From assembly GCF_028858725.1 (NCBI RefSeq), contig NC_084760.1:62625867-62689866 (forward strand): DNA of 64,000 nt, given 5' to 3'. Below, piece by piece: positions 50,791 through 62,716 of the stretch. The notes below the pieces were generated by a model, which saw only the letters and a list, made by a program, of their open reading frames with translations, did no database searches and had not been told where the DNA came from. The stretch is from Colius striatus (Eukaryota > Chordata > Aves > Coliiformes > Coliidae). Position 1 is the stretch's first letter. Each line of letters starts with the position of its first letter. The translations under genes were made by a program, and so were the position numbers.

Positions 50791-51575
50791 GGTGGATCAA
50801 GAGCTGGCTGAATGACAGAGCCCAGAGGGTGGTGATCAATGGCACAGAACAGAGTTGGAGGCCTGTGGCCAGTGGAGTTCCACAGGGATCGGTTCTGGGG
50901 CCAGTCTTGTTCAACATCTTCATCAACAACCTGGATGAGGGGACAGAGTGTACTCTCAGAAAGTTGGCTGATGACACCAAACTGGGAGGACTGGCTGATT
51001 CCCCAGAAGGCTGTGCTGCCATTCAGCGGGATCTCGACCGGCTTGAGAGTTGGGCAGAGAGGAACCTCATGAGCTTCAACAAGAACCACTGCAGAGTCCT
51101 GCACCTGGGGAGGAACAACCCCCTGCACCAGTACAGGCTGGGGGTCAAACTGCTGAAGAGCAGCTCTGCAGAGAGAGACCTGAGAGTCCTGATTGATAAT
51201 AAACTGAACATGAGCCAGCAATGTGCCCTCGTGGCCAAGAAGGCCAATGGCATCCTGGGATGCAGCAAGAAGAGTGTGGCCAGCAGGTCGAGGAAGGTGG
51301 TTCTCCCCCTCTACTCTGCCCTGGTGAGGCCTCATCTGGAGTCCCATGTCCAGTTCTGGGCTCCTCAGCTCAAGAGGGACAGGGAAGTGCTGGAGAGAGT
51401 CCAGCGCAGGGCTACCAAGATGATCAGGGGTATAGAACATCTTTCATATGAGGAAAGGCTGCGGGAACTGGGGCTGTTTAGTCTGGAGAAGAGGAGATTG
51501 AGGGGAGATCTTATTAACATTTATAAATATCTGAAGGGTGGGTGTCAGGAGGTTGGGACATGTTTTTTTCTATAG
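50772..51575 (+). pseudogene. CR1 ORF2 RT palm to C-terminus (frame 2, 267 codons)
   Basis: This frame carries the rest of the [13 protein letters not shown] (residues 8-18), [17 protein letters not shown] (34-50), the catalytic LADD (65-68, bases 50964-50975), then [52 protein letters not shown] and [25 protein letters not shown] in the usual order (segments quoted separately). The frame ends early at 51573-51575, because one base is missing in the T-run of 'gacatgttttttt'. The shifted continuation at 51542-51736 supplies [17 protein letters not shown] and EPWHRLPRGVVESPSLEV, the normal end. Palm, thumb and C-terminus are thus all present but split. Confidence 0.93.
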
Positions 51576-51736
51576 TAGCTAGCAACAGGACAAGGGGTAA
51601 TGGGATGAAGCTGGAACACAAAAAGTTCCACTTAAACATAAGAAAAAACTATTTCACTGTGAGGGTGAGGGAGCCCTGGCACAGGCTGCCCAGAGGGGTT
51701 GTGGAGTCTCCTTCCTTGGAGGTCTTCAAGACCTGA
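51542..51736 (+). pseudogene. CR1 ORF2 C-terminal end (frame 3)
   Basis: Continuation of the RT frame after the second one-base deletion. It reads [19 protein letters not shown], then [19 protein letters not shown] and VVESPSLEVFKT, ending at a stop in 'gacctgactgg'. Its ATG is internal and has no meaning as a start. Confidence 0.88.
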
Positions 51737-51847
51737 CTGGACACGTTCCTATGTGATCTGATCTAGGTGAACCTGCTTCTGCAGGGGAGTTGGACTAGAT
51801 GATCTCTAAAGGTCCCTTCCAACCCCTGCAATTCTATGATTCTATGA

Positions 51848-52256
51848 AGTGGTTTGATCCGAAGGAAAAGGCAATTTTTTCTGTTCCTTTTATTAACCTG
51901 AAAAATTACACTCACCTGCATTTTTACTCATTACAAAGTCTTTCATTTCCATTTACAACACTGGAAAAATAAAAAGCAAACGGCACAAAGTGAAGAAAAA
52001 GGAGGCAGTTCTATAGCTTCTTGTCTTTTAACTCAGGAGCCTTTAGTTAACATTTTGCAATGTGAGGAGACTTAGACTCTTCTTCTGCAGCTAATATATA
52101 ACCCGATGGTGCAGATCAGGGTACGGTGCTCCCAACTTTGAATGTTGAGACTCCTCCATTCTATTTAGAAATATTTCACTATTATTTGGAATAACCCCAG
52201 TAAGATTCCTCATTGTTAGCCTATGATGACACTTAATTCCTTGGGTGCTTTCTGCC
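51848..52256. other. Unique non-coding sequence
   Basis: About 400 bases between the CR1 tail and the LTR fragment; nothing recognised. Confidence 0.55.
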
Positions 52257-52540
52257 TGTCATGGTTTAACCCTAGCCACTAACTAAGTACCATCCCACTG
52301 ACTTTCCCTTCCTGCAGTGGGATGTGGAGGAAAATCAGGGATAAAAAGTGAAACTTGGGCATTGATATCAAGAACAGTTTAATAACTAAAGTAAAATAAA
52401 ATATAGCAACAACAAAAATAAATATATAATAATTGTAATGAAAAGGAATGTAATGAAAAAGATAGAGGAATAAAAGTAAAAAAAGAAGGAAAAGATCACA
52501 ATGAACTCTAGTGATGCTTGATGCAATTGAATGACGCAAA
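52257..52540 (-). mobile_element. LTR fragment of an avian endogenous retrovirus, minus strand
   Basis: The plus strand starts 'tgtcatggtttaaccctagc', which reversed gives 'ggttaaaccatgaca', the usual end of a common avian LTR type. Then follow 'actaactaagtaccatccca', 'cagtgggatgtggaggaaaa' and an A-rich part with 'gaacagtttaataacta', whose reverse holds an ATTAAA-like polyadenylation motif. Similarity fades near 52540 at 'gatgcttgatgcaattgaat'. The 5' part of the LTR and all viral coding sequence are missing. A minus-strand 86-codon frame across it is chance. It differs from the LTR at 13192. Confidence 0.75.
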
Positions 52541-55500
52541 AGAAAGAGGTGTTTTAAGTCAGGTTTTCCCTATTTCTCATCCCTGTCACCAAATTCACTG
52601 TGTCTGGATCAAGTATCACAACAGACACTTCATCCAGAAAATATGCGGTTTGACAAATATGGGAAAACCCAGGAAACTGTGTTTTAAGATCAGAAATGCT
52701 GAGCACTTTACTAAAGTTTGGTTTTACCAATTCTGCTTATGATTAAGACATAAGACTGAAACTTATGCTCTAATTCTATTCTTCAGACACACTGTATCAA
52801 CTTTTTCTAAATAACAACAGTGGTGGCTTAAGACCCAGCAGATATGCTGAGTGTTGAACTAAGGCAAGAAATAGGTAAGTGTGCCTAGGTGCTTCTAATC
52901 TCCAAAAACAAGCATGCAATGCTGAATGTTCAATTAGGGTATTTAGCTTTGATGACCAATTGCACTGCAGCAGCATTGTGGGGCTTTTATGCACAGTTCA
53001 ATAGAAGCAGGTGAACTACTGCAGAGCTTTGTTGGAATTGCACAGAACTTCATTAGAAACAGTTGCCCTTTCTGCCTGGGATAGCTCCAGTACCATGAAG
53101 TTTCTCCAGTTTGCAGACTCCCACTGAGAAGTAACAGTGCTTCTTTAAACTCTTCCCATTTGATGTCATCTGCCCTATGTATAAAGGAATGAATCTGTCT
53201 GCAGAACATGAGTTCAGAGATAACCCTGATTTCATTAGTGCCCAATTATGGTATACATGCAAAGCAGTCAAGGGGGCAGACCAAATCTTCCTTTTGCAAT
53301 CTCCACAAGAATCTACCACAAAGACAGAGGGTGCAGAGATTATTTCCTCCCTGCATCTCTAGGGATTCAGTATACTGTAAAAAGAGAACAGAGGTATTAG
53401 ATAATCTAGATACCTGCTCTCACAGCCAAGGTAACGTACCTGAAGCCAGAAGGGGAGATAGTCATAAAAGTACAGCTATTCATCAAATGATGCGTGATCC
53501 TGGTCCCTGACCTCCTCATATGGAGGACTTTTAAAACACAGACATGTCCTGGATGAGTATACTTGCAGGGGTTATCTGAGAGTGACCATGTCAGAACATA
53601 CATAGCAAACCACACAGATACTGAGATACTATGCCTGGGATTGATGATCTTGAAGCATCACAAGAAAAGTCTACAGCTTATCACTCTATTTAATTTTCCA
53701 TAACACTGAAGTGAATCAGGTTAAGCCTCTCTCAGGGCATGGATTCTGAATCATGGTTATAACCAATCACAGTGCTACTAGATACACTAGATATGGTGAA
53801 AGAGAGTGCTCCAGTAGTGGGATGACTGGTAAGGGTGGTGTTGGCATAGACAGCAGCTAATGCTACTCCGTCTATCCCCACAGTTAGGAGCTCAGGGGAG
53901 GGCAATGCCATCAGACCTGAGCAGCAGGGACAAGTGTCCTTGCAGGTACAGCTTGCAGATTACCTGCACAGTAGCCTGGCACTGTACCCATCAGAACAGA
54001 AAGGCACAGCGATTCAGAGGATTCATAAAGAAGAGCTGAAAAGCTGTTGCTAAGTATGTGAGAGAGAGGAAATTCACGGGGAACCTGTAAAAACCACACA
54101 CCCTGTACTCTGTAGATACCATGGTAAAGTCTTTACCGCTGCTGTTTGCCTTTTGTTGTCTACCATCTTAAGATTTAGTCTTCTCTGTTCCACTTCTCTA
54201 CCATCTGTGTGCACATGTGTACATAGATGTACATCCTTACTGGAGCATACAGCCCATATATTACTTTCATCATACAATAATTATAATTCAGATGCATATC
54301 CAGTGTATGTTGTTCTGTGTTTCTCAGGAAATGATATGAAACAGGGCTCTCTTTTTTTATGCTCTTTAATTGTCACTGGAACCATTCCTGAAATGCAGAC
54401 ATGTCTTTTCAAGAATATCATAGCTGCTCCTCAGTGCACATCTAAATGATTTTATTTAGGCCAGGAAATGACAGGATGCCACAAACCTGCTGAAATTGCA
54501 ACGGGAAGCCTGTGTAGGTAAATATAATTGGCCTCATTGAAACATGTCAAGTCAGCACAGGCCTTTACTGGGGTAAAAAATCCCATGGAATAGTTACTGA
54601 CTATGAACTCCTTGTTTTTTCTGCCTCATACACTCTTGAAATTTTATTATAAAATTATATAGCCACAAAGTTAGTGCTTCCCTTTCATCTGTTTTTAAAA
54701 TTAGTGAGTTTGGGCAACAAGCATAACTATAAAAGGAGAAAAAATGGCAAAACTGGAGAACAAGGAGAGCAAGGAGATCAATATTAGCTGTGTGCTGGAC
54801 TTCTTACTGATTCACAAGCCAGATACAACCCAGTTAGGATAAAGCTATAAAAACTGTACTTAAATTTTTGATGCTGAACTTTTAGTCTTTACTTTGTCCA
54901 CAGTGTCATATTTCCTTCAATCCATCTTCAACCATGATACAAAAGCATCTGCTTAGTTTTCATTTTCAACATCTATTCTTCTGTATAGAGAGGACTGGAA
55001 AGGTAAACACATTCTGATGACAATGAAGAGAAACTGACTAGAACTTCAGAGCTCTCCCATTTGAAAAAAAAAAAAAAAAGAAAGAAAAAAAAAAAAGGAA
55101 AAAAGGTTTTGCAACAGAAAAAGAAACTTTCTGTAAAACTGGCCTACCAAATAAATAAATGTCTCCTCTAAATAATATGGCAAATTCATCAGTCCAATTA
55201 GGAAGCAGGTAAAACGCTTTTGGACAAATGAGCTATTGCAGGAATGTACCAAAAATTGTAGATCTAAGGCCCCTCAGAAGCTGAGTGTCCTGCACAGTCT
55301 TAACTATGTTAATACAGCATGAAAAGGGACTCCTATTCCATATGAAGAATGTTGACACAGAGAGAGATGCATTTGCTTAGTGCATGGGATCTAAATCAGA
55401 CAGTCCTCAATTTTAATGCTCTAAGGCCATAAGGATAGAAACACAGTTATTTAGCATGCTCCATGCAGACCAGAGATGAATAGATTTCTACAGCACTCCT

Positions 55501-57499
55501 ACACATGATACACTGCTGCTTTCTCTACTATTGCCAGATCTATCTGGGACTAATTTTACTTCACTCCACCTGAATGAGTGAGCAATGATTTATAGCAAGC
55601 ATCTTGTGGGCTATGTTCAGCAGCTGCAAAAAGTACAGAAGTGGGGCACGTGACATGAAAACACATTCCCCGCCTGTACATAGCAGAAACCTTACAAAAT
55701 TCTCTTTGTGGGGATAGGAATAAATGATTACGTTATTGTTACCAATAAATGCTATCACTGCAAAGATTTCAGGGAGAGTCCCTTCTCCCTGAAATCAGTA
55801 TGAATCAGAAGAATTTCCATGGAATACAGTATACTATTTGAGCTAAAACACATGATTAGAGTCACTCCATGAACATCGACTACATCCATGTTTAGAAAGC
55901 AAAATTACCATTTCCCTGGTGGGAGATGATTGCTAGTTTTTAGGAAACATTCTGTGGACTCTGTTGTTTAATTCAGCAACTGCTGGTAAATTCCTATGTG
56001 TAAACAAATATCCTTCTTTGGAGGAATTTTTCTTGGGGAAATTCTGGCACTAATAATACAGGACAAATAGATTTTCTCTCCACTTGGAAAGCTAGCTTGA
56101 ATTTCTGGCCACTCATATAAGCCTCTTGTGTTATTCCCCATGCACAGAATTTGCTCTACACAAAGGAAATGCCTTTCCTCTGTTTCTGAAAGTCCAGAAA
56201 TAAATTCACTTCCTCATTGTCATTGAAAAACGGCTGTGAGCTTTGAACTCGAAATGTGCCTGAAATACAGTTAACCTCTTAACATACCAGATACTGAAAC
56301 TTGTTCAATAGCTTTTGAGGTAAAAACCCAGTGAAACCTTTTGTCTGGGGGTGTGCCAAATGAACTTAAATCCCACACCTACACTAGTTGTTCTAAAACA
56401 GGATTTACAGTAAGCATGGGGGGTACCAGGTCCTTTATACAATTTCTTATTTTTTTCCTTATTTTCTCTTTGACAAAATCAAAACAGTCTCTTCCTGAAA
56501 GGCTGTTGTGCATCTAGCAGAAGTTACGGGGCTGACACGGAAACTATGGATGAAGCTCAACGGCCTGTGTTGTTGACAAGGTTGGCCTAGATAATTTTGA
56601 ACAGAAAAAGGTGACAAGAAACATGCGCCATGTACTCTAGAAATGGATATTTCTTGTCTATTTCTCCACATTTTGATGATTTGGGGGAAATCATAAAAAT
56701 TACACAGGGAAAAGATCGACATGCTTCACCCTCTGTGATTTGTGATTAAAGATTACCTTCACGTGGTGACTTTTTATTCACTCAGCAGTCCTCACATCAT
56801 TCTATTGCTGAGAGCTGCTGAGGAGAAGAGGTATTTCCGTCTTGAGAGAAAACAGTGTCAGCAGCTCTCCCATATTAGTAAGGAATGATACAGAGTCATT
56901 CATTCACATATTCACTGTACACATGGAAATTAACCACAATTTTAAATTGCTTTACTGATTTTAAAGAGTATAAGGTTGGCTTAACAAATGGAAACATATG
57001 TAAGGAAATACATTTTCAGACATATGTAAAAGATGAGAACAGGTTGCTGTGAACTTTTTACCACTCAGATTGCATAAACTGTATATATTTTGGGGGAAAA
57101 CAAAAAATTCCCATGACACTAGAGTTCACTGGCAAAGGAGCTAAGATGCCATAGCATGTGAAACACTTGGAAAACTGACAAGTTTGCTGAATCACAGGGT
57201 GTTTTACCTAAGAAAGTTTGACCAACGTTGAAATTGCTCAGGGAATGGAGGAGAGAGGTGCAGGCACTTTAATTACATGAGCAGACATTCACTAGCATTA
57301 TTTCTCAATCCTTCCCATCTGTTCCCAGTGGATATAGCTTTGTCTTAAATACTTACTTCATGCCTAAAGTTAGAAGAGCTGCTTATGTAATCTCATCAGA
57401 GAGAACACAGAAGAAAGGAAAACAATAATAGTTCCTGCTGGACTTTAGATGAGGCATTGTCTTTAGCTATTTATTTGTTAACCAGTTGCTGACTCAGAG
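52541..57499. other. Unique non-coding stretch, AT-rich
   Basis: Nearly 5 kb with no gene or interspersed repeat recognised. An A-rich run with few G (55064-55106) is the only simple repeat of note. Frames reach 100 codons (plus, 53208-53510; minus, 52943-53245), without motif. The part from 54.4 to 57.4 kb is featureless to the eye; conserved non-coding elements cannot be judged without comparison. Confidence 0.5.
55064..55106. repeat. A-rich purine tract
   Basis: A16 followed by AAAG/GG-interrupted A runs, about 43 bases of pure purine on the plus strand. No retrocopy body is visible to the left. Confidence 0.9.
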
Positions 57500-57778
57500 A
57501 TCATAGAATCATAGAGGCTAGAAGGAATCTCTGAAGATCATCCAGTCCACTTCTCCAGCTCAAGCAGGTCCATCTAGATCAGGTCACACAGGAACGTGTC
57601 CAGGTGGGTTTCGAAAACCTCCAGAAAAGGAGACTCCACACCCTCCCTGGGCAGCCTGTGCCAGGGCTCCCTCATCCTCACAGGAAAGAAGTTTTTTTCT
57701 TAAGTTTAAGTGGAACTTTTTGTATTCCAGCTTTTGTCCATTACTCCTAGTCCTGTCACTAGATACTACAGAAAAAAA
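57500..57778 (-). mobile_element. CR1 LINE 3' fragment, minus strand
   Basis: Minus-strand CR1 with its tail at the left ('atcatagaatcatagaggct', two octamers). It then shows 'gatcatccagtccacttctc', 'gatcaggtcacacaggaacg', 'gggcagcctgtgccagggct', 'cttaagtttaagtggaactt' and 'ccattactcctagtcctgtc' in order, and ends near 57778 in 'actacagaaaaaaagtg'. 5' truncated; no coding capacity. Moderately diverged from the young group. Confidence 0.95.
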
Positions 57779-58709
57779 GTGTTGGCTAAAGCAAACAGCT
57801 CCAAAATCCAGTCTGCTTTAGGGACCCCTGCTGTGGAGTGTACTGTACATTTAGGCAGCACTGCAGTTGTGCCATCCTAAAGGCTAAAATGAGTGGGCTT
57901 GCACTATCTAAAACCCATCCCACTGCAGCATTATCAATTCAATGCTTGATGCTCGTGATCCTCAAGCTAAATGAAGCACTATTACAGCACAATGCACAGT
58001 TAACTGAATTTTTCTATACCTGGATAGTAACTTTCTTGAAGCAGGGATAGCAAAAACAAAATAAGAAAAGAGTATCCTAAAAAGTTTGTAGTGAAAATTA
58101 AAGAGTTAAGATACAGAAAAGTGTGAGACAAGAAACATCCTTACACTTACCATACAACTCAGAAACTGAGATATCTGACTGCTACACCACAGCTTCAAAT
58201 CTCACAGGAAAACTAAAGGCTGGAAAAGTATCAGGAACAACCCATTCTATTTCTGTGCTGTTTTCTAGGTATCTTCTCAGTTACTGTGAGAAACAGCGAA
58301 CTGAGGTCCATGTGCCTTTGATTTGGCTTATTACTGATCTTTTTACCTTCTTCAATTTAGCCACAAGCCTTGTCTGATCCTGCTTCAAAATTCAGTGAAA
58401 ACACTTTTCTCTCCTGGCCATCTGCTCATTTCTTACTGGGGGCTTATTGGAATTCTCCATATTGTGCATTGTAGAGGGTCAGTCATCCTGGGCTGTGCTG
58501 CTCTCAAATGTAGCTATATATAGTTTCAACGGCCCTGAGGCTCAATCCAGTATGTACAGATAGTGGAGGAATGTATGACAGATAAAAATCAAGGTAGAAA
58601 GATATTTTCATTGCCACTGCAACCTTTTCACACATTTCACAGAGTCATAAAACAGTGCTGGAACGGCAATCTGAGATTTTGGCTTGCCTATTACCTCCAC
58701 AACAGCTGG

Positions 58710-58755
58710 TAAGCATGGTTAAGGCTAACCTTAAGTATAGTTAAGGTCATGCTTA
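58710..58755. repeat. Inverted repeat cluster (TAAGCATG...CATGCTTA with inner TTAAGG...CCTTAA)
   Basis: Outer arms of 8 bases (58710-58717 and 58748-58755) enclose an inner 6-base stem TTAAGG/CCTTAA at 58719-58724 and 58729-58734 with a 4-base loop. GTTAAGG also repeats directly. Small size means it may be chance. Confidence 0.6.
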
Positions 58756-58939
58756 ACCCTCTTTTAGCTAATATAACTTGTTCTTAAAAATGTTCAGTGT
58801 TTGCCTCCATAGGTCATTTATCAGAATGTTTCACTGGCCTTAACAGGAGAACATTATCCTTAATGTTTAACCTTCAGCTAAACAAAAGGGACTAAGGCAA
58901 AGTTTGAACTTTCAACTCCTTTGGAACCCACAGAAAATC

Positions 58940-58964
58940 GGGGGTGGGGGGTGGGGGGGGAGGG
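58940..58964 (+). repeat. G-quadruplex candidate
   Basis: G tracts of 5, 6, 8 and 3 bases separated by single T, T and A, all within 25 bases on the plus strand. One-base loops and long tracts are the strongest form of the G4 pattern. No gene start is near enough to assign a role. Confidence 0.85.
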
Positions 58965-59978
58965 AAGAGAGAAGACAAAGCAGAGGGAGCCTTGGCTCAG
59001 TGGCATAAATAAGAACTCCTACTCTCAGTACAGTCCCTTGCCACAATACCCTGGCAAAACTGTCCCTGTGAATCTGGAATTTCTCTTACTATATTCAGAG
59101 GAGTGACATGGAAAATTCATAAAAACAGTTCAGCTCTTTCTATTTAACTGGCAGAGACGAGTTAGAGTTTGGTTGTTTCGTTTGGCTTTTTTTTTTTTTT
59201 TACCATCACTACTTGATTCAGCATTAAGCACCAGCTTTCTGTCTGATACAGATTTAAGGGATTTTCCTCCCTCTTTCTCCTCTGCATCGATAAGCTCTTC
59301 TCATCACTTCCCCAACAGGAAAAGAAGCAAGAAAAAGGCTCCTGGAAGACAGAGGTGCTGAACTCAAGCATGACCTCAAAGCATTGCTATTGCAATAGAA
59401 GGGATTTCCCTTTTATGATCCTTTTCCTCCCCTGTAGATGAATCACACCTCTTACAGAATTATCAGATATTATAAGACCTGACAAATGACCGAGCTATTG
59501 AAGTCTGAATATTAGTATCCCTAAATATCTTAGTCATGATCCTGTGATAGAATAGTGTATGAGTACTTTCTTGGCAATGAGTCTTTCCTACTGCAACCTC
59601 TGAAACACCTGATGATGGTGTTCTGAACACTCAGAGGTCTTGATTTAATTTAGTGAGCAGGAACTCCTCCTTCCTGAATAGTAAAAAGAAGTGAAATTAT
59701 TAAAATAAGTTAGAGATCAGAGATTAATGAGGCCTTGAGAGGTTTATTCTTTTTCCCAAGTACAATAAAGAAGTGTTATTGATTCATGCACATGATCTCC
59801 AAAGATGAATATACTATGCTGCAGCTTCCCTAGACTGCCTGCTCCAGGGTAACAAAAACGTAAACACTTACACATATGGGTTTTTTCACCCTCATGCCTA
59901 ACCAAAATCTAGGTAGCTGCAATTTCTTACCTTGCCCTCAATAGCAAGTAGAACTTCCCCCATCCCTCAAGAAATACA

Positions 59979-60050
59979 GATATGTGTATATATACATTAA
60001 GATATATGTATATAGAGGGGTCTGTGTGTATGTGTGTGTCTATACACACA
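59979..60050. repeat. TA/TG-rich low-complexity tract
   Basis: Alternating pyrimidine-purine sequence (tatgtgtatatata..., tgtgtgtatgtgtgtgt...) and then acacaca. It is imperfect. Confidence 0.85.
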
Positions 60051-62716
60051 CTTCAAAGAAGAAAATTTTCCTTGCCCTTATATATGAGCATATGCTTATA
60101 TTCTGTCAAATATAAACATTATATCATAAATAGTGGGATGAACTATGGAGTATAATTACAAGAAATAAGAGTAAATCAGAAAAGAGGAATGTATATTCAT
60201 GTATTCTGTAATTGTTGATGTTTTTAATGTATTCCTATACTGCCTAGGAGATGCAGTTGACAAGACAGAACCTCATTTTGTGCTGTGCAAACTCAGATCA
60301 AATGAATTCCTGCCATCCTGTTCAGACCTGTATGATAAACATCAGCCTTAGCCATATGCAACTGACTTTCGGTTTATCAAGGCATAAATAGTAATTATGA
60401 ATATTCAGATGTGCTTACCATTTTAGAGAAACAAAAATAAGCTATTGCCTTTTCAGGTTTTCCTGGGACTTAGCTTCTCTCTCATAGTCTCACAACTAAT
60501 ACCTGCAGAACTTTTAGTATCCTTACTCATACTTAGTTTGCTTTCCTTCTTCTCGCAAGTTGAAAAACAGAAGGGCCCAGGACCACTTAGTAATCTATTT
60601 GCTGTAGTTTCATGTACAAAGCAGGATATAAATCAGCTCATTTTTCTCTGCTTCCTACCTTAGCTTCTCACTGCCACTCCATGGTGAAACTCTTCATCGG
60701 TTATAGATAAGATTTCTTTTTTCTTTTTCGTTTTTTTTTTTTTTCATAATCAGATCACTTCAGTAATTTCAGTACCTCAGCCTGTGGGTCAGGAAAAAAT
60801 GTCCAAGAGCAGGGAATGGCAAGATGCTGAACGGAACACACACTGGGTAAATCATACCACAGACAAGGTCCTAGGTATGCAAGTAACCGCTGAAGACCAG
60901 TTCCCTCAGGGATCTAGACTCCTGGATCTCAATCATTCCTCAGGCTATCAATCCTTAAGAGCAGGACCTTCTACCCATTTAATTACTTTCCAAGGCAGCA
61001 GAGTGGGGGAGAAAAAATAGGAGGAAAAAAAAAGCAGCTGCACTAAAATAATTTAAAATAATACAAAAACAACACAAAAATAAAAGTCTTTGAAAGAAAT
61101 CTCTGCAAGGAGAGAATAAATAAAGAAGATTGGAAGGCATTATTCTTTTTCCAGCTACATCTCTGATTTCTTTTTGAATAAAGGCAGAGAAAAGATTGCA
61201 GGCAGCGTGGAGCCAGACACAGGCCTGTAAACCCCAGGAAAGAGCAGGCTGCCACATAACCACAGCATGTGACACCAGCACATGAGCTGAGCCAGCTGCT
61301 GCTACCGGAAGGGATCTGAGAGAGCTCAAGGCTGAACTCTTCCAAAATCCACCTGTTCTCTTAAGAAGTCAAGACTTAAGACCAGATTTCAAGGTGTGGA
61401 GCAACCCCAGCTTTTTATTGAGTCAGTGGGAATGGTGAATGCTGGGGAATGGGCAGGAGCACAGCTTCTGTGAGCCCTCTTTTGTGACTGCAAGAAACTT
61501 TTTGTTGCACTGTGTTTGAGCCCTGGGTACCTTCAGAAGGTTGCCAGCCTGGTGGGCAAGGAACTGTCCTTTTTTCTGGCATAAATCCCATCTGCAAGTC
61601 ATATTTACAGGCCTTCAGTATTGTGTTTAATTCAGTGAGTTTGTCCATTGCACAGATTTTAGGACATGGTTTAAAGGTGTGAATTAACTGATTACAATCA
61701 CAGCATGTAATGGCTCCTACAAAGTTAAACGTGGCCAGGAGTTTACAAACACAGGTACTAAGATCCTCCTGACTTGGTAACTTCAGCCTACATTCACTTT
61801 GCCTTAAGCAGGGCTGGATTAAAGTACATTAACAGCTCCTTGCTAAAATGCCAGCATATGAAGTTATGGGACTACAGATAAGTCTAACCCCTAAAGGAAT
61901 GAGGTCGCTTGTGGTTACTTACAATATAAAGCCAAAACCATGAAGCAGATGCAACCTAAATAAAAACAAAACAAAATAAGAATGAAAACTTGCTTGGGTC
62001 TGAAAACAGGATAGATGAGTAATAGCTTCCAAGGGGATAGGCATCTTGTTGGAATGTTGGCCTGCAAGGTGTGGACATCTACACTCCAAGACCTCTCAGC
62101 ATGAGCAAGGAGCCCACTGGACCCCTTGTCACACTTGCCAAAGACAAGGTCCTGGGGAAGTCAGCATCTTTTGCAGCTGCCGTTACTGGCACTGAGAGGG
62201 TGCTACGGCACTGCTGGGATACAGTCAGGGACACAGCTGGGGTGTGCCCGGGGTGCAAGAGTGCTGTACATGACGGGCTGCTGCTGGCAGCTTCTCAGCA
62301 CAAGTCCCCGGTGCCCCAGAGACCCTTCACACGGCCGTGGTGGGTCCTGCACGGTGCTCTGCATCGCGATACAGAGGCTGTTCCGCCTTCAGCGACTCGG
62401 GCCGCAGGCTGCCCTTGCCGGCGCTGCGGCGCCCCGCCAGCGGAGCGAGACCTGCTGGACGAGATGGGACAGGACGGGAGGGGTACACACCCCCCCTCGG
62501 GGAATAAGGAAGGAAGACACGAGAGCCCGTCTCGGGGGCAGCCCGTGGGTGAGCCGGGCCGGGCCGCGCCGTGCGGGGCTGCCGCGGGCCGGGGAGGGTG
62601 TCTGCGCCCCCTAGCGGCGGCGGCGGGCCGGGCGGCGGCGGTTGTCACATGTCGGAAAGTCCCCGGCGCTGCCGGTGGAAATCCCCGGTGGGGTTTTTTT
62701 TGTTGTGTGTTGTTTC

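Larger units (their letters stand above)
50445..51847 (+). mobile_element. CR1 LINE, the most complete copy in the window
   Basis: About 1.4 kb of plus-strand CR1 carrying nearly all of the reverse transcriptase, its C-terminal region and the complete 3' UTR, ending with 'attctatgattctatga' at 51847. It is 5' truncated in the linker before the RT (about 50445, where KVKDDPWCRN weakly matches the KEDPG-type stretch). Two one-base deletions separate its frames; otherwise the coding part is intact, so it inserted recently on the scale of this window. It is not autonomous: the endonuclease and ORF1 are missing. Confidence 0.96.
57779..62299. other. Unique non-coding stretch upstream of the CpG island
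   Basis: No gene or interspersed repeat recognised. Small elements listed separately are a G-quadruplex candidate, an inverted repeat cluster and a TA/TG tract. T runs are at 59187-59201 and 60731-60744. Frames reach 116 codons (minus, 60979-61329) without motif. GC content rises from about 62100 on towards the CpG island. Confidence 0.5.

Noticed and set aside
50700..51440. 246-codon minus-strand frame opposite the CR1 RT
   Set aside because: It is the antisense of the CR1 coding frame; CR1 RT copies often leave the opposite strand open. The same holds for the plus-strand frame 34334-34879.
58630..58665. Possible CR1 tail ('cacagagtcataaaacagtg')
   Set aside because: The sequence after it does not match any CR1 3' UTR; the same holds for 'agaatcataaaacatt' near 7411.
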